Source: UBA668 sp041178405 (GTDB lineage Bacteria; Actinomycetota; Acidimicrobiia; Acidimicrobiales; Ilumatobacteraceae). Taken from it: a stretch of 7,135 nt of DNA. The notes beneath the pieces were generated by a model that saw nothing but the letters and a program-made list of their open reading frames with translations, was not told the origin of the DNA and searched no databases. The DNA lies in assembly GCA_041178405.1 (NCBI GenBank), contig JBEGVK010000126.1:1-7135 (forward strand). Reading direction: 5' to 3'. The position numbers and the translations under genes are program-made. Below, piece after piece: positions 1 to 5,461 of this stretch (positions are counted from its first letter, which is position 1; each line of letters starts with the position of its first letter).

Positions 1-282
1 CGACGCGCCGTGCACGGGGGCGTCGAGGTCGAGACGCGATCCGTCGGCGAGCACCACCTCCCCGCTCGCCGACTCGAGCGGCACCGGCGAGGTGAAGTCG
101 AGCGTCCACGTCGGCGGCGACGCGGCCACCACCTCGTCCGGAGACGGCGACGACGACTCGAGCGCATTATGCGCGTCCGCCGTTCCCGGCACCGAGAGAA
201 CCACCATCGCAGCCACAGCAACGCACAGCACCATTCGGCGGCGGGAACGGTGTGACAGCGGCAGGGTGGGGTGGGACGACAC
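1..282 (-). CDS. CopC-domain copper-binding secreted protein, N-terminal part (3' end beyond window)
   Basis: The reading frame is open from a GTG at 282 to the window edge, 94 codons. The N-terminus is a signal peptide: basic stretch (SHRSRRR), then a hydrophobic core of about 17 residues rich in V/A/L, then GTADA followed by H. The presumed mature start AHNALESSSPSPDE matches the CopC pattern AHAxLxxSxPadG, followed by the usual first beta strands (TWTLDFTSPV, SGEVVLADG). In CopC proteins the mature N-terminal His is a Cu(II) ligand, and it is present here (residue 38 of the GTG form). The remaining ligands would lie outside the window, as would any CopD or YcnJ-type partner. The GTG is chosen because GAGG lies 7-8 nt upstream and gives a normal basic n-region. 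An in-frame ATG at 234 would leave a signal peptide with no basic residues. A TACCCT at 321-316 is a weak -10 candidate. Function is inferred from half a domain. Confidence 0.75.
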   Translation of the reverse strand, partial: MSSHPTLPLSHRSRRRMVLCVAVAAMVVLSVPGTADAHNALESSSPSPDEVVAASPPTWTLDFTSPVPLESASGEVVLADGSRLDLDAPVHGAS

Positions 283-375
283 GGCACCGCCTCGGCAGCG
301 TTGGGGAGCATCCGCAGGGTACCCGCGACTCGTGCCCGCATTCCGGCATCTCACCGGCAAGCCGCCGCGGCGAGG

Positions 376-930
376 CTATGCCCCGAGTTGGTCGAGGCGT
401 TCCTTCACCATGAGGCGGAGCAGCGCGGCGTCGACCTTCCAGTCCACCGGCACCTGCACGGTCTTCTTGTTCGCCTTCAGCCCCTTCAGCCGCGCAGCGA
501 TCGTGTCAGTGATGCCGCCCCACGGGCCGAGCAACAGGTGGTTCGTCGCTGCCGACATGCCGAACACGTAGTCCTTGCCGCGGCGCAGCATCGGCTGGTT
601 CCAGGCGATCACCAACTCGAGGTCGGGGTACCGCCCGGCGATTGCCGCGAAGACCGCTCGCGCTGTTGCCTCGCGCTGGCCGCCGAGTGCCCTGAAGTAG
701 GCCTCGGGGCTGTCGACCCGGCGCGAGCTCGTCGAGCCGCGTGCGTACATCACCAGGGCGTTCGCATGCGTGCGGCTGAATCCGTGCCGCTCTGTCAGGA
801 AATCGCACTGCTCGGCGTACTTCGCGTCGCCGAGCGATGCCAGCTCCTTCAGCCAGTACGCCACGGGCTTGCCGTGCTTCTTCTCGATCGCGGGAAAGTG
901 CTGGGAGCGGTCTCCCGCAGTGGCGGCCAT
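376..930 (-). CDS. DUF4287 / DUF1801-type protein of unknown function
   Basis: This 184-residue cytoplasmic protein has two recognisable parts. Residues about 10-65 (HFPAIEKKHGKPVAYWLKEL, then LTERHGFSRTHANALVMYA) match DUF4287, a small helical domain common in actinobacteria. Residues about 74-182 (SPEAYFRAL, YPDLELVIAWNQPMLRRGKDYVFGMS, GGITDTIAARLKGLKANKKTVQVPVDWKVD) look like the DUF1801/YdhG-like fold. No enzymatic activity is established for either domain, so none is claimed. There is no signal peptide or membrane segment. The ATG overlaps the stop codon of the upstream hydroxylase (TGATG at 932-928) and I see no strong Shine-Dalgarno sequence, so translation is probably coupled by termination-reinitiation. 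The gene therefore shares a transcript with the FAD monooxygenase. It ends in TAG, and a GC-rich palindrome (CGCCGCGGCG) follows directly. Confidence 0.88.
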   Translation of the reverse strand: MAATAGDRSQHFPAIEKKHGKPVAYWLKELASLGDAKYAEQCDFLTERHGFSRTHANALVMYARGSTSSRRVDSPEAYFRALGGQREATARAVFAAIAGRYPDLELVIAWNQPMLRRGKDYVFGMSAATNHLLLGPWGGITDTIAARLKGLKANKKTVQVPVDWKVDAALLRLMVKERLDQLGA

Positions 931-2696
931 CAGCGGGCGAGGATAGCCACCATGGCGTTCCGCAGGGCCTCCTCTGCGGCCGCCGCGGTCGACGGTGCCC
1001 GCATCGCGCGGAAGGCCACGTACAGGTCAGGCCGTGCGAGCACCGCACCGGTGTCCTCCACCTCTCGCAGCGCCGCCCACGTGCCGAACGGATCCTCGTA
1101 GGGCTGGCCGTGGCCGATCGACACCACCCGCACGTCGAGGCCGAGCTCCGCTCCGACGCTCGCCGCGGCCAACGCCCACGTATCGCCGCCGATGCCCGTG
1201 TAGAGCGTGAAGGCGCCGCGTCCGCCGAGGTCGAGTGTCGACACCTTCGCCCCGTGCCGAGTGACCCACGTGTGCGGCAGCTTGGCTCCCGGCCATGTGG
1301 TGGGCTGCGCGTACAGCTCGGGATCTCGGCGGTACTCGGGCATCGGCGTGCCATCGGCGACCACGGCCGACGAGGCGTACCGCTGGTTGTGCTCGACGCC
1401 GTGTGCGTTGAACTCGTACGACTTGTAGGCCACGGCCTCGCGCATCCGCTGGCGGGTCGACTCGCCCTCTGGACCGGGCGCCTTCAGCAGCGATAGCCGC
1501 TGCTCGAGCAGTGCAGCGTCCGAGGCGTTGTCGAGGCCCAGCGCCTCGGTGATCCGCGAGGTGTCGGGGATGCTCTTGTTCGCCCTGTCGACGATCTGCT
1601 TCGCCACCGGGGCGCGCTCGGCGTCGTAGGTGTCGAGCAGGCCCGGCCCCGCAGTTCCGCGCAGCACGAGCGCCAGCTTCCACGCCAGGTTGTACGAGTC
1701 CTGGATCGACGTGTTCGAGCCAAGGCCGTTGGTCGGCGGATGACGGTGGATGGCATCTCCGGCGCAGAACACGCGGCCGTTCGACACCTTTGTGGCGAAT
1801 CGGTAGTTGATCGTCCACGGCGCACGCGACAGCACGCGCATCTCGAAGTCGTCGGTGCCAACGAGTTTCACGGCGAGGTCGCGGATGACGGCGTCGCTGA
1901 GGTCGGGCGGTCCGGCCCTGTGGTCATAGCCCCAGATGAGCATCCACTCGGTCCACGGCTTCACCATTCGCAGCACCCCGAGGCCGACGCCGTCCTTGTC
2001 GGCACCGGGCTGCAGCATCCAGTACAGGACCGACGGACGGTGCGCCACGAGATGGGTGAGGTCGGCCTCGAACACCACGTTGAACGCCCCGGCGAGCGCG
2101 CCCGGTCCCTCGAAGGGAAGGCCGGCATCATCGGCCACCTGGCTGCGCGCCCCATCGGCGCCCACCATGTACTTCGATCGGATCGCGTACTCCTGGCCGG
2201 TGAGGCGGTCGCGAACCACTGTGGTCACACCGTCGGCATCCTGCTGGTGCGACAGGTACTCGGTGTCGAAGCGGATCTTGGCGCCGCGCGCCTGCGCCTC
2301 GCCGACGAGGATCGGCTCGACGATGGTCTGCGGCGCATCCACCATCGAGCACGGACTGGCGAGCACGTAGTCGGCATGCCGGGCAGGGTCAGTGCCCCAC
2401 GAGGGGCAGCGGCCCAGTTCGTCGCCGGTGAGACTGGTGCAGAAGGTCGTGTTGCCCATCCACTCCCACGGCGTCGCCTTGGCCATCAACTGCTGCTCGA
2501 CGCCGAGGTCGCGCAGCACCTCGACCGCACGCTGGTTGGTGATGTGCGCCCGCGGCGTATCGGCCAGCTGGCCGTACTTGGTGATCACTGTCGCCGTCAC
2601 GCCGTACGTGGCGAGCGCCAGTGCCATCGCCCCGCCAGCAGGACCCGAGCCCACGATCAGGACATCGGTCTCGAGCCGTGTGTCGACTGCACCCAT
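930..2696 (-). CDS. FAD-dependent aromatic-ring hydroxylase, TfdB (2,4-dichlorophenol 6-monooxygenase)-like
   Basis: This 588-residue group A flavoprotein monooxygenase should hydroxylate a phenolic or related aromatic ring using NAD(P)H and O2. Visible motifs are the N-terminal FAD/ADP-binding GSGPAGG (16-22), the DG motif VGADGA (178-183), and the GD motif FCAGDAIHRHPPTNGLGSN (310-328). The third is followed by SIQDSYNLAWKLALVL, typical of the PheA/TfdB-family FAD site. A C-terminal thioredoxin-like domain (about 470-588; PGAKLPHTW, STLDLGG, ARPDLYVAFRA) matches the phenol hydroxylase C-terminal domain. Length and features such as YEFNAHGVEHNQRY and TLYTGIGGDTW resemble TfdB rather than the shorter MhpA or PHBH types. 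The substrate cannot be read from sequence, and no chlorocatechol or catechol cleavage genes lie in the window. The start at 2696 puts GSGPAGG at the usual distance from the N-terminus. A G-rich run (GGGGG) lies about 7 nt upstream. The DUF4287 gene follows with a one-base overlap. Confidence 0.92.
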   Translation of the reverse strand: MGAVDTRLETDVLIVGSGPAGGAMALALATYGVTATVITKYGQLADTPRAHITNQRAVEVLRDLGVEQQLMAKATPWEWMGNTTFCTSLTGDELGRCPSWGTDPARHADYVLASPCSMVDAPQTIVEPILVGEAQARGAKIRFDTEYLSHQQDADGVTTVVRDRLTGQEYAIRSKYMVGADGARSQVADDAGLPFEGPGALAGAFNVVFEADLTHLVAHRPSVLYWMLQPGADKDGVGLGVLRMVKPWTEWMLIWGYDHRAGPPDLSDAVIRDLAVKLVGTDDFEMRVLSRAPWTINYRFATKVSNGRVFCAGDAIHRHPPTNGLGSNTSIQDSYNLAWKLALVLRGTAGPGLLDTYDAERAPVAKQIVDRANKSIPDTSRITEALGLDNASDAALLEQRLSLLKAPGPEGESTRQRMREAVAYKSYEFNAHGVEHNQRYASSAVVADGTPMPEYRRDPELYAQPTTWPGAKLPHTWVTRHGAKVSTLDLGGRGAFTLYTGIGGDTWALAAASVGAELGLDVRVVSIGHGQPYEDPFGTWAALREVEDTGAVLARPDLYVAFRAMRAPSTAAAAEEALRNAMVAILAR

Positions 2697-2726
2697 CGGA
2701 TTACCCCCGTCGTCCGCTCGCCGATC

Positions 2727-2732
2727 ACGCTA
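2727..2732 (-). promoter_or_regulatory. Possible -10 element for the FAD hydroxylase operon
   Basis: On the minus strand this reads TAGCGT, fitting the actinobacterial TAnnnT -10 pattern, about 30 nt upstream of the hydroxylase ATG. No convincing -35 is visible (TTCCTG lies 17 nt upstream at best). The hexamer overlaps a short inverted repeat, TCAC-GCTA-GTGA (2725-2736). The 91-bp gap from the PPOX gene could instead mean read-through from that gene. Confidence 0.3.
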
Positions 2733-2787
2733 GTGACAGGTGCCATGCGCAGGAAATGGGCGGCATGCGAACACGTTGCGCAGGGTG

Positions 2788-3210
2788 CTATCCCGACGCC
2801 GACCAGCCAGTCACCGTGGTGATGCGGAACAGCAACACGCGCTCGAACGGCCTGTCGGCGTATTGCTCGTATCGGGCAGCAAGCATGCCCGCCAAGACGT
2901 CCTCGCGGGCAGCGTCTCCATCGTGTCGTTCAAGGCGGGCGCGAACCCACCACAGCCTTGTCCAGTCGTCGCGGTCCCACTGCTCAACCAAGAGCACGGC
3001 GCGAGGATCTGCATCAAGATTGTCCTCACGCTGCAGGCGAGTCGACAGCTTGGGCTTCACGCGGTCGATAGGAATTCCGAGAAAGCCCTCGTCATCGACG
3101 GCGAACACGGCCGGCACCGAGTCGATGCCCCGCTCAGAATGGATCGTAGACAGCACGCCGTGGTCATGCTTCGACAGCCGACGCAGGGCCTCGTCTCGCG
3201 CGAGCCTCAT
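2788..3210 (-). CDS. PPOX-class (pyridoxamine 5'-phosphate oxidase fold) protein, Rv0121 type, probable F420- or flavin-binding
   Basis: This 140-residue protein has the split-barrel fold of the pyridoxamine phosphate oxidase/FMN-binding superfamily. Landmarks are ALRRLSKHDHGVLSTI (8-23), IDSVPAVFAVDDEGFLGIPID (29-49), the VKPKLSTRLQREDNLDADPR segment (51-70), AVLLVEQWDRDDWTRLWWVRARL (71-93), and a terminal ERVLLFRITTVTGW. The KPK, Nl.adPra.LLV and DW..LWWVRa blocks are those I associate with the Rv0121 family of mycobacteria and relatives, annotated as probable F420-dependent but largely uncharacterised. The start at 3210 is preferred because GGAG lies 7 nt upstream (3221-3218) and family members begin near this point. 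An upstream ATG at 3252 (MTHAPSPDHDRS) and one at 3288 would add a Pro/Arg-rich, non-homologous tail and have no ribosome-binding site. The gene is divergent from the acyl-CoA synthetase and lies 91 bp upstream of the hydroxylase on the same strand. Confidence 0.82.
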   Translation of the reverse strand: MRLARDEALRRLSKHDHGVLSTIHSERGIDSVPAVFAVDDEGFLGIPIDRVKPKLSTRLQREDNLDADPRAVLLVEQWDRDDWTRLWWVRARLERHDGDAAREDVLAGMLAARYEQYADRPFERVLLFRITTVTGWSASG

Positions 3211-3245
3211 GGGACGACTCCGATCGTGGTCGGGAGATGGTGCAT

Positions 3246-3259
3246 GCGTCATGTGACGC
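3246..3259. promoter_or_regulatory. Inverted repeat (6-2-6) in the divergent intergenic region, candidate operator
   Basis: GCGTCA-TG-TGACGC is a perfect inverted repeat with 6-bp arms, between the PPOX gene (start 3210) and the acyl-CoA synthetase (start 3364). On the minus strand it would sit around the predicted transcription start downstream of the TACGCT hexamer, where a bound repressor could block the PPOX promoter. On the plus strand it lies about 60-70 bp upstream of the candidate -10 of the synthetase. The arms are short, so chance is not excluded, and no regulator gene is adjacent. Confidence 0.35.
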
Positions 3260-3266
3260 CCAGCGC

Positions 3267-3272
3267 AGCGTA
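3267..3272 (-). promoter_or_regulatory. Possible -10 element for the PPOX gene
   Basis: The minus strand reads TACGCT (in CATACGCT), matching TAnnnT, about 57 nt upstream of the chosen ATG at 3210. The same hexamer occurs on the plus strand before the synthetase. No good -35 is visible. A start here lies downstream of the alternative ATG at 3288, which supports the shorter protein. Confidence 0.3.
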
Positions 3273-3315
3273 TGCCACGTGCGGGCACCCTCTACAGCGC
3301 CGGAACTGCTGGCGC

Positions 3316-3321
3316 TACGCT
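3316..3321 (+). promoter_or_regulatory. Possible -10 element for the acyl-CoA synthetase gene
   Basis: TACGCT (TAnnnT) lies 42 nt upstream of the ATG at 3364, which would give a leader of about 36 nt. The -35 region is poor (CTACAG at 3292-3297, 18-bp spacer). It pairs with the identical hexamer on the other strand as a possible divergent promoter set. Confidence 0.3.
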
Positions 3322-3351
3322 CATCGCCCGTGCAGCACGAGCAGCGCACTC

Positions 3352-3356
3352 GGAGG
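3352..3356 (+). promoter_or_regulatory. Ribosome-binding site of the acyl-CoA synthetase (fixes the start)
   Basis: GGAGG is followed by a 7-nt spacer (TGACGCG) and the ATG at 3364. The frame stays open far upstream to 2740, but that extension runs antisense through the PPOX gene and has no family homology. This site therefore sets the real start. Confidence 0.8.
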
Positions 3357-3363
3357 TGACGCG

Positions 3364-4902
3364 ATGAACCTTGCGACGTGGGTTGAGCGGAATGGCCGCA
3401 GGCTCGCCGAGCAACCCGCCATCGCCGACGGCGAGCGCGTGCATGCAACGTGGCGGCAGTTCGCCGATCGGGCGGCGGCCATCGCTGCCAGCCTGCGCGG
3501 CAGTCTCGGCATGCAGTCCGGCGATCGCATTGCCATCGTGATGGCCAACCGACCCGAGTACCTGGAGGCGATGTTCGGCGCATGGCATGCCGGCATCGTC
3601 GCAGTTCCAGTGAACTCGCGCCTCCACCGTGACGAGATCGCCTACATCCTCGACAACAGCGGCGCCGCAGTCGCCATCACCGACGAGGCACATGCCGCGG
3701 ATGTCGAGTCACTGGCGGGCACGGTCGAGAGCCTTCGCCACGTCGTGGTCGCTCCCAGCGAGCGATGGGACCGACTCACCGCCGCCACGACATCGACGCT
3801 CGTGCCACGGCGGCCCGACGACCCTGCATGGCTCTTCTACACCAGCGGCACCACGGGCCGGCCGAAGGGCGCCACCCTCACCAATCGCAACCTGCTCACG
3901 ATGTCGCTCAGTTACTTCGCCGACATCGACCCGGTGTCGCCGCTCGACTCGGTGCTGCACGTCGCACCGCTGTCGCACGGCTCGGGCCTCTACGGACTGC
4001 CCCATGTCGCCCGTGGCGCAGTCAGCGTGGTGCCACACTCAGGCGGAGTCGACGGCGCCGAGATTGCGGCGCTGCTCGCCCAATGGCGCGGCATGTCGTT
4101 CTTCGCTGCGCCCACCATGGTGAAGCGACTCGCAGGCGATCCGGCTCTTGCGAGCGCCGACCTCAGCAACCTGAAGACCATCATCTATGGCGGGGCGCCG
4201 ATGTACCTCGCGGACCTCGAGGACGCCCTCGCAGCGTTCGGCCCACGCCTTGCGCAGATCTATGGCCAAGGCGAGACACCGATGACCATCACGGCGCTGT
4301 CGAAGGCCGACCACGCCGACCGTTCGAACCCTGCCTGGCGCGAGCGCATGGAGAGCGTGGGCGCTGCTCGCACCGACGTCGAGGTACTCGTCGTCGATGG
4401 TGACGACCGAGCGCTACCGGTCGGCGAGATCGGCGAGATCATCGTGCGAGGCGATGTGGTGATGTCGGGCTACTGGCACCAGCCCGAGGCCAGCGCCGAG
4501 ACCCTCCGCGGCGGCTGGCTCCACACCGGCGACATGGGCAGCTTCGACGAGGCCGGCTACCTCACACTGCGCGACCGGTCGAAGGACCTCATCATCAGCG
4601 GCGGGATGAACATCTATCCGCGTGAGGTGGAGGAGGCGCTACTGCGACACCAGGCCGTCCGCGCCGTCTCAGTCGTCGGTCGACCCGATCCGGAATGGGG
4701 TGAGGCCGTGGTGGCCTTCGTGGTGGCCGATGATCCCGCCGCTCCGCCCTCCACCGAACTTCTCGACCAGTTGTGCCTCGACAGCATCGCCCGCTACAAG
4801 CGGCCGAAGGAGTACCGATTCGTTGACTCGCTGCCGACGAACAACTACGGCAAGGTCGTCAAGCGCGAGCTCCGCGAGCGGTTGCAGTCCGAGCAGCCCT
4901 GA
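3364..4902 (+). CDS. AMP-dependent acyl-CoA synthetase/ligase (FadD-like)
   Basis: This 512-residue adenylate-forming enzyme activates a carboxylic acid with ATP to an acyl-AMP and transfers it to CoA. All core motifs are intact: P-loop YTSGTTGRPKG (159-169), the A5 motif YGQGETP (300-306), HTGD (387-390) with the ATP-ribose-binding Asp 390, and hinge/A8 DRSKDLIISGGMNIYPREVEE (404-424). The A10 catalytic Lys lies in NNYGKVVKREL (K497). Length is typical for stand-alone class I ligases. N-terminal MNLATWVERNGRRLAEQPAI is a normal family beginning. The carboxylate specificity (fatty, aryl, or other) is not readable here. The position next to an aromatic-ring hydroxylase, but on the opposite strand, hints at an aromatic or fatty acid substrate without proving it. 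It is convergent with the MarR gene, with 3 nt between the stop codons. Confidence 0.95.
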   Translation: MNLATWVERNGRRLAEQPAIADGERVHATWRQFADRAAAIAASLRGSLGMQSGDRIAIVMANRPEYLEAMFGAWHAGIVAVPVNSRLHRDEIAYILDNSGAAVAITDEAHAADVESLAGTVESLRHVVVAPSERWDRLTAATTSTLVPRRPDDPAWLFYTSGTTGRPKGATLTNRNLLTMSLSYFADIDPVSPLDSVLHVAPLSHGSGLYGLPHVARGAVSVVPHSGGVDGAEIAALLAQWRGMSFFAAPTMVKRLAGDPALASADLSNLKTIIYGGAPMYLADLEDALAAFGPRLAQIYGQGETPMTITALSKADHADRSNPAWRERMESVGAARTDVEVLVVDGDDRALPVGEIGEIIVRGDVVMSGYWHQPEASAETLRGGWLHTGDMGSFDEAGYLTLRDRSKDLIISGGMNIYPREVEEALLRHQAVRAVSVVGRPDPEWGEAVVAFVVADDPAAPPSTELLDQLCLDSIARYKRPKEYRFVDSLPTNNYGKVVKRELRERLQSEQP

Positions 4903-4905
4903 CCG

Positions 4906-5358
4906 TCAGACCCGGTCCATCCGCTCGACCAGGGCCTGCAGTTCGCTGCGGAGCGACGTCACCGCGTCGGCGCTCAGCCCCGTCTGGCAGCGGACCTTGT
5001 CTTGCACCGCCGCCGCACCGCCCTCGAGCGTCTCTCCGGCAGCAGTGAGTCCGACGATCACCACGCGACCGTCGCCGTCGTCCTTTGAACGGCGTACCAG
5101 TCCTGCCTCCTCGAGGCGGTCGACAATCGGCGAGAGAGCGTGCGGCGCAAGCCTGAGTTCGTCGGCGATCTCGCCAAGGCGGCACGAGCGCCGCTCCCAG
5201 AGCACGAGCATCACCAGGTACTGCGGATACGTCAGCCCGAGCGCATGCAGCAGCGGCCGGTAGACCCGGGTGACCGCATTGGTGGCGGCATACAGCGCAA
5301 AGCAGAGCTGGTCGCCAAGGCGACCCGAGGGAGTGGCGGCCTGCGTCAGAGAATCCAC
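4906..5358 (-). CDS. ohrR: MarR-family redox-sensing repressor, two-cysteine OhrR type
   Basis: This 150-residue cytoplasmic winged-helix repressor begins with the OhrR signature LGDQLCFALYAATNAV. Its Cys19 aligns with the peroxidatic Cys of OhrR (Cys15 in B. subtilis, Cys22 in X. campestris). The two Tyr residues that hydrogen-bond that Cys fall at +14 (Y33) and +25 (Y44), exactly as in known OhrR proteins. A second cysteine in VRCQTGLSADAV (Cys124) is 105 residues after Cys19, the same spacing as Cys22/Cys127 of the two-Cys X. campestris protein. The HTH is LGEIADELRLAPHALSPIVDRLEEAGLVRR (61-90) and the wing follows (DDGDGRVVIVGLT). A third Cys (59) is extra. The GTG at 5358 gives the usual OhrR N-terminus. 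The frame continues to an ATG at 5463, but that extension crosses the operator and promoters and looks noncoding. No ohr gene is adjacent; the divergent neighbour is a luciferase-like oxidoreductase. Ligand assignment is inference. Confidence 0.88.
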   Translation of the reverse strand: MDSLTQAATPSGRLGDQLCFALYAATNAVTRVYRPLLHALGLTYPQYLVMLVLWERRSCRLGEIADELRLAPHALSPIVDRLEEAGLVRRSKDDGDGRVVIVGLTAAGETLEGGAAAVQDKVRCQTGLSADAVTSLRSELQALVERMDRV

Positions 5359-5387
5359 TTGCCAAGGTATATCACGCGTGAGATACT
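5359..5387 (+). promoter_or_regulatory. Sigma70-like promoter for the luciferase-like oxidoreductase
   Basis: TTGCCA (5359-5364), a 17-bp spacer and GATACT (5382-5387) form a good -35/-10 pair on the plus strand. Transcription would begin near 5394, giving a leader of about 68 nt before the ATG at 5462. Most of the spacer and the -10 are covered by the 20-bp palindrome, so the promoter should be blocked when the repressor is bound. Confidence 0.6.
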
Positions 5388-5395
5388 CTCTCCAA
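5366..5395 (-). promoter_or_regulatory. Sigma70-like promoter for the OhrR-type regulator, giving a leaderless mRNA
   Basis: On the minus strand TTGGAG (5395-5390), an 18-bp spacer and TATACC (5371-5366) form a -35/-10 pair. Only 7 nt (TTGGCAA) separate the -10 from the GTG at 5358, so the predicted transcription start coincides with the start codon. This also explains why no Shine-Dalgarno sequence precedes the GTG. The promoter overlaps the plus-strand promoter and the palindrome. Confidence 0.55.
5367..5386. promoter_or_regulatory. 20-bp palindromic operator for the MarR/OhrR-type regulator
   Basis: GTATATCACGCGTGAGATAC is an inverted repeat with 9 of 10 position pairs complementary; the only mismatch is at positions 5/16. 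The core TCACGCGTGA is perfect. Size and symmetry suit a MarR-family dimer. It lies 8 bp upstream of the regulator's start codon and inside both divergent promoters, the usual arrangement for an autoregulated repressor that also controls its divergent neighbour. Binding is inferred from position, not from a known consensus. Confidence 0.7.
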
Positions 5396-5448
5396 CATTG
5401 CTGGGGGCAGCGGTCACGGGGGCGCTGGCCAAGCCAGCCCTTCATGCC

Positions 5449-5455
5449 GAGGAGG
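5449..5455 (+). promoter_or_regulatory. Ribosome-binding site of the luciferase-like gene (fixes the start)
   Basis: GAGGAGG, a 6-nt spacer (CAACCC) and the ATG at 5462. It selects this ATG over the in-frame ATG at 5444, which lies upstream of the site, and over the longer open frame that runs back to 5270 through the regulator gene. Confidence 0.8.
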
Positions 5456-5461
5456 CAACCC

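Noticed and set aside
335..356. Direct repeat TGCCGG-N5-TGCCGG (minus strand) between the DUF4287 and CopC-like genes
   Set aside because: Six-base GC-rich repeats are expected by chance in this sequence and nothing else supports an operator here.
271..1101. Plus-strand frame of 276 codons opposite the DUF4287 gene and the end of the hydroxylase
   Set aside because: It is rich in Arg/Ala/His, has no domain, and is antisense to well-supported genes.
1740..2822. Plus-strand frame of 360 codons opposite the FAD hydroxylase
   Set aside because: The opposite strand carries intact GSGPAGG, VGADGA and FCAGD motifs in order. This frame has biased, domain-free composition.
2740..3363. 208-codon in-frame N-terminal extension of the acyl-CoA synthetase
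   Set aside because: It runs antisense through the PPOX gene and the divergent promoter region, has no adenylate-forming-family features, and a strong GGAGG site marks the ATG at 3364.
5270..5461. 64-codon upstream extension of the luciferase-like oxidoreductase
   Set aside because: It overlaps the regulator gene, operator and both promoters, whereas the ATG at 5462 has a GAGGAGG site and starts exactly at the family's first beta strand.
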